Shown: positions 33,105-40,926 of the stretch, one piece after another
Numbering within the stretch: position 1 is the first letter of the stretch
Layout of the letters: the number at the start of each line of letters is the position of its first letter
Assembly (NCBI RefSeq): GCF_014489635.1
Contig: NZ_CP060828.1
Span: 4,626,001-4,690,000 of the forward strand
DNA: 64,000 nt
Reading direction: 5' to 3'
Origin: Streptomyces roseirectus
GTDB taxonomy: Bacteria; Actinomycetota; Actinomycetes; Streptomycetales; Streptomycetaceae
Made by a program: the position numbers and the translations under genes
Notes under the pieces: generated by a model
Databases searched by the model: none
What the model saw: the letters and a program-made list of their open reading frames with translations, nothing else
Told to the model about the DNA's origin: nothing

Positions 33105-34322
33105 ATGGAAGCGCACGCGGACCACCGCCGCCTCGGCCGCGAACTGGACCTGTTCGACACCGACCCCCTGATGGGCGCGGGCCTGCCCTACTGGCTCCCG
33201 GACGGCGCCGTCGTACGGCACGAACTGGAGGAGTACGTACGGGAGTTGGAGCTGTCGGCCGGATACCGGCACGTGTACTCGCCGGTCCTCGGCAAGCGGG
33301 AGCTGTACGAGATCTCGGGCCACTGGGACCACTACAGCGACGACATGTTCCCCCCGATGCGGCTCGGTTCGGAGGAGGTGCTGCTGCGCCCGAGCCTGTG
33401 CCCCCACCACGCCCTGATCTACCGCTCCCGCGCCCGCAGCTACCGCGAACTCCCGCTCAGGATCGCCGAGTTGGGCGGCATGTACCGCTCGGAGCTGTCC
33501 GGTGTCCTCGGCGGCCTGACCCGCGTCCGCTCGATCCAGCTGAACGACGCGCACGTCTTCTGCACCCTCGACCAGGCCGTGGAGGAGGCGAGCGCCGCCC
33601 TGCGCCTGATCCGCCGCGCGTACGACGACCTCGGCATCGAGGCGTCCAGGTACCGGCTGTCCCTGCCGGGCGAGGGCGGCAAGTACGTCGCCGGACCGGA
33701 GCTGTGGAGCCGGGCAACCGCCCTGCTGCGCAAGGCACTTGAGGGGATCGAGTACGAGGAGGCGGAGGGCGAGGCGGCGTTCTACGGCCCGAAGATCGAC
33801 GTCCAGATCAGCGACCCGGCGGGCCGCGAGGCCACCCTGTCGACCGTGCAGATCGACTTCCACCAGCCCGAGCGGTTCGGCCTGAGCTACATCGGCCCCG
33901 ACGGCGCGAAACACCGCCCGGTGATGGTGCACCGCAGCATCGTCGGCAGTGTCGAGCGGGCGGTGGCGCACCTGATCGAGCGGCACGGGGGCGCCTTCCC
34001 CGTGTGGCTCGCGCCGGTCCAGCTCGCGGTGCTCCCGGTGTCCGAGGCGCAGGAGGCCCACTCCCTGGAGCTAGTACGTCAGGCGGAGTCCTCGGGTATC
34101 AGGGTCGCGTACGCCGGTCCCGACCAGGGGAGCCTGGGGGCCCGGATCAGGGCGGCGCGGCTGGTGCCGTACCAGGCGGTGATCGGTGAGCGGGAGGCGT
34201 CGGGCGAGCGGGCCGCCGTCCGTCTGCGGGACGGGCGGCAGGTCGGGGCGGTGGGGGTGGCGGAGCTGGTGCGGAGGGTCGGCGAGCGGTCGGCGGCCCG
34301 CGGGACCCTCCTGTGGGAATGA
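33105..34322 (+). CDS. truncated second threonyl-tRNA synthetase (catalytic core plus anticodon-binding domain)
   Basis: 405 residues against about 640-660 for standard ThrRS; the N-terminal TGS and editing domains are absent. The class II core is intact: motif 2 in RIAELGGMYRSELSG, motif 3 in VMVHRSIVGSVER, and the three zinc ligands equivalent to Cys in RPSLCPHH, His in NDAHVFC and His in MVHRS. The C-terminal anticodon-binding domain (FPVWLAPVQLAVLPVSEAQ) is present. It should charge tRNA-Thr without proofreading. Small ThrRS paralogues of this type can give resistance to ThrRS inhibitors or serve special conditions, which is inference here. The Thr-rich leader and hairpin upstream suggest induction by threonine starvation. 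Confidence 0.88.
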   Translation: MEAHADHRRLGRELDLFDTDPLMGAGLPYWLPDGAVVRHELEEYVRELELSAGYRHVYSPVLGKRELYEISGHWDHYSDDMFPPMRLGSEEVLLRPSLCPHHALIYRSRARSYRELPLRIAELGGMYRSELSGVLGGLTRVRSIQLNDAHVFCTLDQAVEEASAALRLIRRAYDDLGIEASRYRLSLPGEGGKYVAGPELWSRATALLRKALEGIEYEEAEGEAAFYGPKIDVQISDPAGREATLSTVQIDFHQPERFGLSYIGPDGAKHRPVMVHRSIVGSVERAVAHLIERHGGAFPVWLAPVQLAVLPVSEAQEAHSLELVRQAESSGIRVAYAGPDQGSLGARIRAARLVPYQAVIGEREASGERAAVRLRDGRQVGAVGVAELVRRVGERSAARGTLLWE

Positions 34323-34393
34323 TCGGCGCCGCATAGGGTCGGGTCCGACAGCCGTTCCGCACGACCGACCGCCGCACGGAAGGGGTCTCCGCA

Positions 34394-35362
34394 GTGACCG
34401 CTCAGCCCATCCCCGTGATCATGGACGTGGACACCGGTGTCGACGACGCCCTGGCCCTGCTGTTCGCCGTCCGCCACCCGGCGATCGACCTGCGCGCGGT
34501 GAGCTGCGTCGCCGGGAACACGGACGTGGACGGCGTCGTCCGCAACACCCTGACCGTGCTGGAACTGGCGGGCGCGCCAGAGATGCCGGTGGCGCGGGGA
34601 GCGGAGCGCCCGCTGATCGAGCCGGCGCGCTCCGCCCAGCACGTGCACGGTCTGGACGGCATGGGCGACCTCGGGCTCCCCGCCCCTACCCGTACTCCTG
34701 TGGAGCTGGACGCGGTGTCACTCCTGCGGCGGGAGATCCTCGCGTCCCCGCGCAAGGTGACCCTGATCCCGACGGCCCCGTTCACCAACGTCGCGCTGCT
34801 GCTGCGGACGTTTCCCGAGGTCACCGCGAACATCGAGCGGATCGTGTTCATGGGCGGCGCGGTCGAGATCGGCAACGCGACGCCGGTCGCGGAGTTCAAC
34901 GTCTGGCACGACCCGGAGGCGGCGGCGATCCTGCTGAGCGCCGGGGTCCCTCTCACGATGTACGGGTTGGACGTCTTCCGGCAGGTGCTGGTCCCCGAGG
35001 ACGACATCGCCCGCCTGCGCGCGAGCACGGACCCCGTCCTGCGGATGACGGGCGACCTGCTGGCCCACCGCGACCCCGACGCCAGCGGTGACCCCAGCCC
35101 CACCGGCTGCCTCGGCGACGCGGGCGCGGTCTGCGCGGTCGCCGACCCCGGCGGCCTCACCACCCGTCTCCTCCCCGTCGAGGTCTCCCTCGCCGCCGGC
35201 CCGACCCGGGGCCAGACGATCGTCGACCGCCGCCCGCGCCCCGGCGAGGCCGAGATCCACGGCCTGGGCCGGGAGCAGCCGGTGGTGGACGTCGCGCTGG
35301 AGGTGGACGTGGAGCGGTACGTGAAGCTGTATCTGGAGACGGTGGAGGGCCAGGGGGTCTGA
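34394..35362 (+). CDS. nucleoside hydrolase
   Basis: 322 residues, GTG start. Inosine-uridine-type nucleoside hydrolase with the calcium-binding DVDTGVDDA at residues 11-19, the conserved FMGGAVEIGNATPVAEFN segment and C-terminal DxxA-type substrate loop (LDVFRQVLVPEDD). The reaction cleaves the N-glycosidic bond of nucleosides to base plus ribose. Cytoplasmic. It follows the ThrRS-like gene by about 70 bases and may be co-transcribed. Within the family the substrate (purine, pyrimidine or mixed) cannot be told. Confidence 0.9.
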   Translation: MTAQPIPVIMDVDTGVDDALALLFAVRHPAIDLRAVSCVAGNTDVDGVVRNTLTVLELAGAPEMPVARGAERPLIEPARSAQHVHGLDGMGDLGLPAPTRTPVELDAVSLLRREILASPRKVTLIPTAPFTNVALLLRTFPEVTANIERIVFMGGAVEIGNATPVAEFNVWHDPEAAAILLSAGVPLTMYGLDVFRQVLVPEDDIARLRASTDPVLRMTGDLLAHRDPDASGDPSPTGCLGDAGAVCAVADPGGLTTRLLPVEVSLAAGPTRGQTIVDRRPRPGEAEIHGLGREQPVVDVALEVDVERYVKLYLETVEGQGV

Positions 35363-35564
35363 CAGCGGAGGGCTAGGGGGGTCTACGGGGCCTCCTTCTC
35401 CGGGCCCGCCGCCGAGCAGCACCCCTGAGTCCCCCTACCTCCGAAGTACGACGCGCGCCCCCACCCGTAGGAACCTCGTCCCCCGGACGGACCGCCGCGG
35501 TGGTCGGTCCCGGGGCGGGGTGCTGGCGTGGGAGCAGGTGTTCCTGCGTCAGGAGGCGGGTGCG

Positions 35565-36329
35565 GTGCGTCGAGCCGTGGGTGTGAGCGTGGCGTTGGTG
35601 TGTGCGGGGGCGATGACGGGGTGCGCGGCGCTGGGCCTTGAGCATCCGGCGGTCGCCCCGCACCCCACGCCGACCGTGGAGAAGTCCCCGTCCCCGAAGC
35701 CGAGTTCGACAGCGCCGGGGGTGCTGAGCGAGGCACAGGCACAGGCCGCGCTGCTGACGGTGGCCGACCTCGGCGCCCCCTGGACGGCCACCCGGGGCGC
35801 GGCGACCTGGCGCGATGGGGTGCTGAAGTCGACCAGCGCGGTCCCGGAGTGCGCCCGCTTCCTCGACGCCCTGTACGCCGACGAACTCCTCGGCGCCCCC
35901 GCCCGTGCCGCCGTCGGCCTGGACGACGCCGACACCGACGCGCAGCTCCGCTTCCAGGTGACCGCCCAGCGTCCGGCCGCCGAGGTGGACCGCGCCCTGG
36001 CCTGGCTGAAGACGATCCCCCAGGTGTGCGCCCGCTTCACCGCCACCTCGCCCACGAACGTCCTCCAGGACGTCACGGTCACCGAGGCCCCCCTCCCGGC
36101 GGCCGGGGACGCGCGTCAGGGTCTCCACGTAACTCTCACGAGCTACAACGAGGACGGCGAACCCTCCACCCTGACCCTGGACGTCGCCGCCGTCCGCGCC
36201 GGGGACGACGCGTACACCCTGGTCAACGGCGGCCTGGGCGACGTCGCCAACGAAGCGACCCAGATCGCCGTGCAGCTCGGCGCGCTGCGCCTGGCGGACG
36301 TGCGCAAGCGGGGGCGGGTGCAGGTGTAG
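35565..36329 (+). CDS. lipoprotein of unknown function
   Basis: 254 residues from a GTG (VRRAVGVSVALVCAGAMTGCAALG) with GGAGG eight bases upstream; a longer upstream frame is open but lacks a signal. Lipobox AMTGC marks a lipid-anchored protein. A Pro/Ser-rich spacer leads to a soluble domain with ECARFLDALYADELLGAP and a single further Cys in PQVCARF that may pair with the first. No known catalytic motif. Streptomyces encodes several such small sensor-type lipoproteins; the role is not predictable. Confidence 0.75.
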   Translation: MRRAVGVSVALVCAGAMTGCAALGLEHPAVAPHPTPTVEKSPSPKPSSTAPGVLSEAQAQAALLTVADLGAPWTATRGAATWRDGVLKSTSAVPECARFLDALYADELLGAPARAAVGLDDADTDAQLRFQVTAQRPAAEVDRALAWLKTIPQVCARFTATSPTNVLQDVTVTEAPLPAAGDARQGLHVTLTSYNEDGEPSTLTLDVAAVRAGDDAYTLVNGGLGDVANEATQIAVQLGALRLADVRKRGRVQV

Positions 36330-36594
36330 GGGGCAGCGCGGCTTCCCCCTACGGGTCCGTCGGCGGCCTACCCGTACGACCACCCCCGTCGTCCGGACGG
36401 TACGCCCCACCCGTGACCGCCCGCCCTCCATGGCACGTACGGAAACCGCTTGCACAACTCCCTCTTGGCCCTCTTGCCCTCATACCCGTACACCCCTAGG
36501 TTGGTCGACACCCCGAACACCGCGTGACACCCCGAACACGCACGTCGTACAGCGCACCCGCCCCGCTGTAGTCACCACCTCCTGCGAGGTTCCC
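36330..36594. other. 265-base gap, no gene
   Basis: Between the lipoprotein and the small secreted peptide. Contains scattered CCCGTACGACC-type words near 36370-36380 and the promoter of the next gene. Nothing else seen. Confidence 0.45.
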
Positions 36595-36741
36595 GTGTCC
36601 CGAACCACCACCGTCACCCGCGGTCTCGCCGCGGCCCTGATCGCCGTCTGCGCCCTGGTCCTCGCGTCCACCACGGGACAGGCACGGGCGGGCGCCGACC
36701 ACCCCGCCGTGCAGACCGCGGACCGGTCGGCGAACCGCTGA
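36595..36741 (+). CDS. small secreted peptide
   Basis: 48 residues from a GTG with GAGG five bases upstream. Sequence VSRTTTVTRGLAAALIAVCALVLAS is a classic signal peptide with basic start and hydrophobic core (TGQARAGADHPAVQTADRSANR follows), ARA-GA cleavage leaving about 15-20 mature residues. Too short to carry a fold. Possible roles include extracellular signal or simply a small exported peptide; no gene beside it suggests one. The coding call relies on the Shine-Dalgarno and signal pattern. Confidence 0.55.
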   Translation: MSRTTTVTRGLAAALIAVCALVLASTTGQARAGADHPAVQTADRSANR

Positions 36742-36851
36742 GGAACGCGCCGCCGGCCGACGCCGGCGGCCGGGGGTACGACGGAACCGGGTGGCGGGAA
36801 TCACGCCCCCTAGCTCTCCGGTATCCCCCTCTTCACCCTTACCGTGGAGAA

Positions 36852-37157
36852 ATGTCCCCTCTGGCCCGGATCAGCAGCTCGTACGCCCCGCGTTTCGCGG
36901 AGTTCGCGTTCGAGCCCGCTTTCACGGCCGCGGTCGACCAGCACGTCGCCGAGCTGCGCGACCGCCTGGAGGCGAACCACGCGGGCCTCATCCCCCGCCC
37001 GCCGCACCGCGAGGACCTGGCGGACTACGCCCTCGGCTTCCTGGACGCCCTCGACGAACTCGACTGGCGCGAGCCCGTGGGCTACGACTACGCGGTGTGC
37101 CGACTGACCGCGATCAGTTGGCTGGTTCGGCATCACGAACTGCTCGCGGAGCAGTAA
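36852..37157 (+). CDS. conserved small hypothetical protein
   Basis: 101 residues. Helical and soluble, with DLADYALGFLDALDELDWREPVG and a C-terminal WLVRHHELLAEQ. It resembles small Streptomyces proteins annotated as DUF6401, a group reported near natural product genes, but I am not certain of that family. No signal or catalytic motif. It stands alone between a small secreted peptide and the NLP-like gene. A GTTCACC / GGTGAAC inverted repeat lies after its stop (37166-37191). Confidence 0.6.
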   Translation: MSPLARISSSYAPRFAEFAFEPAFTAAVDQHVAELRDRLEANHAGLIPRPPHREDLADYALGFLDALDELDWREPVGYDYAVCRLTAISWLVRHHELLAEQ

Positions 37158-37248
37158 CTCCCCTGTTCACCACGTGAATTGCCGGTGAACGCGTAAACGC
37201 GACATGACCGGATCCCACGTATGGAGAAATGGTAAGAGCCAATTCACA

Positions 37249-37260
37249 GCAAGCGCTTGC
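37249..37260. promoter_or_regulatory. LacI-type operator-like palindrome upstream of the NLP gene
   Basis: GCAAGCGCTTGC, a perfect 12-base palindrome with a central CG, 75 bases before the GTG at 37335. Sites of this shape are typical of LacI-family repressors of extracellular-polymer genes. The protein that binds is not identified. Confidence 0.4.
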
Positions 37261-37334
37261 ATTCTCAACATCTGTGCTGTCAGGGTCACTTCAGCACCCG
37301 CTGAACCACCCCCCGAGCACATGGAGAACCACGC

Positions 37335-38141
37335 GTGTTCCAGGAGTACAAGCGTTTCGGCAAGGCAGCTCTCGTCGCCGCGGCGACCACGACCCTCGCG
37401 GTGGGCCTCACGGCCGGCACGGCCTCCGCGGCCCCCAACCTGTCGAACCTGCCCGAGAGTTCGACCTCGTTCCAGCGCACCTTCCAGCCGTACTTCGACT
37501 ACGACTCGGACGGCTGCTTCCCCGCCGCGGCGATCGACCTGTGGGGCAACCTCAACGGCGGCCTGAACCCCAGCGGTTCGATCGGCGGCGGCTGCCGGAC
37601 CGACCACCTCGGCAACGCCAACACCTACGCGCGCGCCAAGTGCAACAACGGCTGGTGCGGGATCATCTACAGCCTGTACTTCGAGAAGGACCAGGCCGAC
37701 CCGACCGGCATATCGGGCCTCGGCCACCGCCACGACCACGAGTGCGTGGTGGTCTGGGTGAAGCAGGGCGCCGCGCAGCCGTCCTACTTCTCCGCCTCCC
37801 GGCACGGCGGGTTCAGCACCATCCCGGCCGACCAGGCGCCGCGCGACGGCGTCCACGTCAAGATCGTCTACCACAAGGACGGCGCCTCCACCCACGCCTT
37901 CCGCTTCGCCAAGTCCGGTGAGACTCCGGAGGCTTGGCCCGACGGCGGCTGGGACCGCCCGGCGCTGGTCAGCTGGGACCACTACCCGGCCAGCAAGGAC
38001 CCGTCCAAGAACCTCCAGACCATCATGAACAACTCCGACTGGGGCAACGCCAACTTCCCCCTCCAGGACAGCAAGTTCAACGACACCCTGAACAAGGCCA
38101 AGCCGTCGGGGATCTCCTTCGACCCCTACGGGGCGGGCTGA
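37335..38141 (+). CDS. secreted NPP1 / NLP necrosis-inducing-like protein
   Basis: 268 residues, GTG start. Signal peptide (FGKAALVAAATTTLAVGLTAGTASA-AP). The domain carries the NLP hallmark heptapeptide-like GHRHDHE at about residues 132-138 within ISGLGHRHDHECVVVWVK, a Cys pair near the N-terminus (DGCFPAAAIDLWG, GGCRTDHLG) and the conserved AASR-HGGFST region. NLPs bind glycosylinositol-phosphoceramide in plant membranes and cause leaf necrosis, or play other roles in non-pathogens. A palindromic operator-like site lies upstream. It converges on an MscS-like gene across a strong terminator. Confidence 0.9.
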   Translation: MFQEYKRFGKAALVAAATTTLAVGLTAGTASAAPNLSNLPESSTSFQRTFQPYFDYDSDGCFPAAAIDLWGNLNGGLNPSGSIGGGCRTDHLGNANTYARAKCNNGWCGIIYSLYFEKDQADPTGISGLGHRHDHECVVVWVKQGAAQPSYFSASRHGGFSTIPADQAPRDGVHVKIVYHKDGASTHAFRFAKSGETPEAWPDGGWDRPALVSWDHYPASKDPSKNLQTIMNNSDWGNANFPLQDSKFNDTLNKAKPSGISFDPYGAG

Positions 38142-38151
38142 GCACACGCGT

Positions 38152-38196
38152 GAGGGCCGGCCGGTACCCGTAGTACTCAGGTATCGGCCGGCCCTC
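38152..38196. terminator. bidirectional terminator with a GTAGTAC loop
   Basis: GAGGGCCGGCCGGTACC (38152-38168) pairs with GGTATCGGCCGGCCCTC (38180-38196), 16 of 17 bases, around an 11-base loop containing GTAGTAC. Between the convergent NLP-like and MscS-like genes. Confidence 0.8.
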
Positions 38197-38203
38197 GCCG
38201 GAC

Positions 38204-38971
38204 TCACATGTCCTGGTCGGTGCGCTCCCGCACCGGCTGGTTGGTCATCGCGTCCTGCCGCCCGGTCTGGTACGCGCTCACGCTGTCCCGGGCCCGCGTC
38301 GTCTCCCGCTCGGCCGTCGTCAGCAGCCGCTCCATCCGCTCCCGCATCGGCCCGATCATCCCGCCGCCGACCCCGACGATCAGGATCCCGGCCGCCGCCG
38401 CGAGCGCCGCGTACAGCACCGGCTGCGTCACCGTCGTCGCGATGCCCGCCTGGCCCAGCGCGGCGATCACGCCGAGCGCGAGGATGCAGGCCCACACGAC
38501 CGTCGCGAGCGTGCGGCCGTACGACATCGACGACAGCGCGCTGCCGACGATCGACCGCACGGCGTTGGCGATCGCCATCGCGACGACCACGAGGACGACC
38601 GCGACGATGCCGCGCGGCAGCCACGACACGATGCTGTTGATCATCGTGCTGACCGGGTTGGTGCCGAAGACACCGAGCGCGAGCTGGAGCGTGATCAGCA
38701 TCAGCGCGTAGTAGACGATCTTGCAGACGATCCCGGTCATGTCGTACTTCGACTCCCGCAGGAACCGGTCCGCCCCGGCCCGTTCCGCGAGCCGTTCCGA
38801 GCCGACCTTGCGCAGGACGCGGTCGAGGACCCGCGCGATCATCTTCGACACGAACCAGCCGATGGCGAGGATGATCAGGAAGCCGACGAGTTTCGGCACG
38901 AACTGCGCGACCTTTGACCAGGCGTCGTTCAGTCCCTGGGTGAAGTTGATGGCGAGCGTGGTGGTGGCCAT
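38204..38971 (-). CDS. MscS-related membrane channel-like protein
   Basis: 255 residues from MATTTLAINFTQG; a longer upstream frame lacks a plausible start. Four to five transmembrane helices, two of which (LVGFLIILAIGWFVSKMIARVLDRVLRKVGS; GIVAVVLVVVAMAIANAVRSIVG) resemble the TM_helix/MscS-type conserved repeats. A hydrophilic tail with MRERMERLLTTAERETT ends the protein. Probably a small mechanosensitive or conserved channel-type membrane protein, but it lacks the large MscS beta domain, so gating or transport is uncertain. It is convergent with the NLP-like gene. No partner. Confidence 0.75.
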   Translation of the reverse strand: MATTTLAINFTQGLNDAWSKVAQFVPKLVGFLIILAIGWFVSKMIARVLDRVLRKVGSERLAERAGADRFLRESKYDMTGIVCKIVYYALMLITLQLALGVFGTNPVSTMINSIVSWLPRGIVAVVLVVVAMAIANAVRSIVGSALSSMSYGRTLATVVWACILALGVIAALGQAGIATTVTQPVLYAALAAAAGILIVGVGGGMIGPMRERMERLLTTAERETTRARDSVSAYQTGRQDAMTNQPVRERTDQDM

Positions 38972-39207
38972 GGGCGGCACATCCTTCGTTCGATCGACCG
39001 AAGCTCGGACCAGCGGTGCAACGCCCCCCTCGTTCCGTGGATAGCAGGGTGCGGTGGCGAGGGCCCGTGGGGTGAGGCCGTACGGGTGATACCTGAGACG
39101 TACGGGGTCCACAGGGCGCGCCTCGGCGCGGACGGCGCTATGGGAGTCCTGTGCGACCCGTAGTACCGCCGTCCTCGTCCCCTACGGGGTGCCCGGCCTG
39201 CGCTCGC

Positions 39208-40809
39208 TCAGCGTGCCGCCGGCTCCGGCCGTGCCTCGTCCGCCAGCTGGCGCAGTTGCTGCTGGATGTGGTCCAGGGCGCCGTCGCGCCGGCCCGGCAC
39301 ACGGGTGCGCAGCTCCGTGAGCGCGGGGGCCAGCTCGCTGGCCGGGGTGAGGGCGTCGATCCGGCCCCACTGGTGGTGCGCCCGGTCCACGGCCGCCTCG
39401 ACCGCGGGCGCGTCCACCGGCTGCCCGGCCGCCAGCCTGCGCGACGCCACCGTCAGCCACGTCCGGCAACTGCGCTCCGCGTCCCCCGCGAACATCGCCA
39501 GGTCCGCCCGCACCTCCGCCCAGTGCAACGCCTCGTCCGACCCCGGCCCGTGCGCCTCCACGGCCACCGCTTCCTGCCGCGCCGCCAACGCGTCGGCCTC
39601 GGCGTGCCGGCCGCTCTGGACGGCGGCGGTGATGGCGGCGTGCGGGTCGTCGGCGGGGGTGGCAGCGGCGCTGCGGGGGGTGGGTGGGGGCAGGGGGTAC
39701 TCGGGGGGCTGTGGGGGGACGGGGGGTGCGGTGAGCGTGGCGGACATGGTGGGTGGGGCGGGCAAGACAGGTGGGGCGGGCGCGGCGGGTGGGGGTACTA
39801 CGGGGATGACGGGGGCGGGGGCGGGAGCCGTGGGTTCGGTGCGGGCTCGGGGGATGCCCGTAGTACCCGTAGTACCGGCGCCGTCGGGGGCGGTCGGGGA
39901 TGGCGCGGGGCCTTTGGGACCCGTAGTACCCGTAGTACCCGCGGCATCGTCGGCGGCGCCACGCCCGCTCGGATGACCCGGCGCACCCGTAATACCCGTA
40001 GTACCCGGCGCACCCGCGCGGCTGCCGGGGACGGTCGGGTGGGGCACGGGACCCGTAATACCCGTAATACCCGTAGTACCCCTAGTACCTGTGATCCCCG
40101 CCCCGGCGGAGGCGGTCGCCCGCGCCCCAGGCCCCGGCGTACCTGTAGTACCCGTAGTACCCACCCCGCTCCCCCACCCCGTCCCGGGCTCCACCACCAG
40201 GTCCGCAGCCTCTCCCTCGCCCCGTACCCGCGCCAGCGCGGCCCCGTGCAGGTGCTCGGTTCCCGGGCGGCCCCCGCTGCGCAGGATCGTCCCGACGGCC
40301 TTCATGTACGACGGCGTCCCGGTGCCGCGCCGGCCGGCGGGCGGGGCGACGCGGCCGTAGACGGTGACGTGGGGACCGCAGTCCAGCGGGTTGTCGCGGA
40401 GCCACTGCCAGGTCTCGGCGTCGGCGTGCAGGTCGAGGAAGACCGTCGTGGAACCCGGCGCGCGCAGGCGCAGTTCCTCACGGAACCAGTGCCAGGGGAA
40501 CCCGGTGTAGCGGACGGTCGCGGGGGTCGTGCGGGCCAGGGCGAGGTGCGGCAGCCGCTGGCGGCGGTCGAGTTGAAGCTGGCCGACGACGAAGAGGGTC
40601 AGCGGTCCCGGCGACGTGGCGGCGGCCCGCAGCCGGGTCAGGACGGCCTGCGGCTCCAGCGGATCGACGAGTTCGACGACGTTGGCGGTCTCGGTGCCGG
40701 CCAGCACGGCGGGCGGCACTGCGGCCAGCACCGGCAGCACGGACGCGGCGTCCACCAGGCAGCCCTTGCCGACGGGCGAAGCCGCCAGCAGCAGCACGGT
40801 TCCGGGCAT
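39208..40809 (-). CDS. cytoplasmic protein with N-terminal conserved domain, repeat-expanded linker and TPR-like tail
   Basis: 533 residues from MPGTVLLLAASPVGKG. Residues 1-215 form a compact domain (GTETANVVELVDPLEPQAVLTRLRAAA, TGFPWHWFREELRLRAPG). About 215-400 is a flexible linker that is almost entirely GTTGTTG / GITGITG / PP repeats. The C-terminal 120 residues are helical, TPR-like (HAAITAAVQSGRHAEADALAARQEAVAVEAHG, GDAERSCRTWLTVASRRL). The linker is built from the CCCGTAGTA/CCCGTAATA 9-mer, with cores at 39795, 39860, 39869, 39923, 39932, 39998, 40073, 40145 and 40154. I do not recognise the N-terminal domain with certainty. The linker makes this the clearest case of the word invading a coding sequence. 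Confidence 0.75.
   Translation of the reverse strand: MPGTVLLLAASPVGKGCLVDAASVLPVLAAVPPAVLAGTETANVVELVDPLEPQAVLTRLRAAATSPGPLTLFVVGQLQLDRRQRLPHLALARTTPATVRYTGFPWHWFREELRLRAPGSTTVFLDLHADAETWQWLRDNPLDCGPHVTVYGRVAPPAGRRGTGTPSYMKAVGTILRSGGRPGTEHLHGAALARVRGEGEAADLVVEPGTGWGSGVGTTGTTGTPGPGARATASAGAGITGTRGTTGITGITGPVPHPTVPGSRAGAPGTTGITGAPGHPSGRGAADDAAGTTGTTGPKGPAPSPTAPDGAGTTGTTGIPRARTEPTAPAPAPVIPVVPPPAAPAPPVLPAPPTMSATLTAPPVPPQPPEYPLPPPTPRSAAATPADDPHAAITAAVQSGRHAEADALAARQEAVAVEAHGPGSDEALHWAEVRADLAMFAGDAERSCRTWLTVASRRLAAGQPVDAPAVEAAVDRAHHQWGRIDALTPASELAPALTELRTRVPGRRDGALDHIQQQLRQLADEARPEPAAR
39795..40160. repeat. dense in-frame 9-base repeat array within a CDS
   Basis: At least nine GTAGTAC/GTACTAC cores in 366 bases, many exactly 9 bases apart (39860/39869; 39923/39932; 40145/40154), plus GTAATAC copies. 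Translated as GTTGTTG and GITGITG on the minus strand; the opposite strand would read PVVPVV. Confidence 0.85.
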
Positions 40810-40926
40810 GGGTCCCTCCCCCTGATGGATCACGTAGTACGTCAGCACCGTAACCGCTACGACTGCGAAGGGGAGCCCCGGAGAGCAAACCCCGACGTTC
40901 CCGCCCACCCCGCACACCCGCCCCGC

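Noticed and set aside
37166..37191. GTTCACC / GGTGAAC motif as a possible PHO box
   Set aside because: The units are inverted, not direct, and no phosphate gene is near; more likely a weak terminator or chance.
39795..40160. Regular array resembling a CRISPR
   Set aside because: Units are 9 bases, in frame with a gene, without unique spacers; no cas genes in the window.
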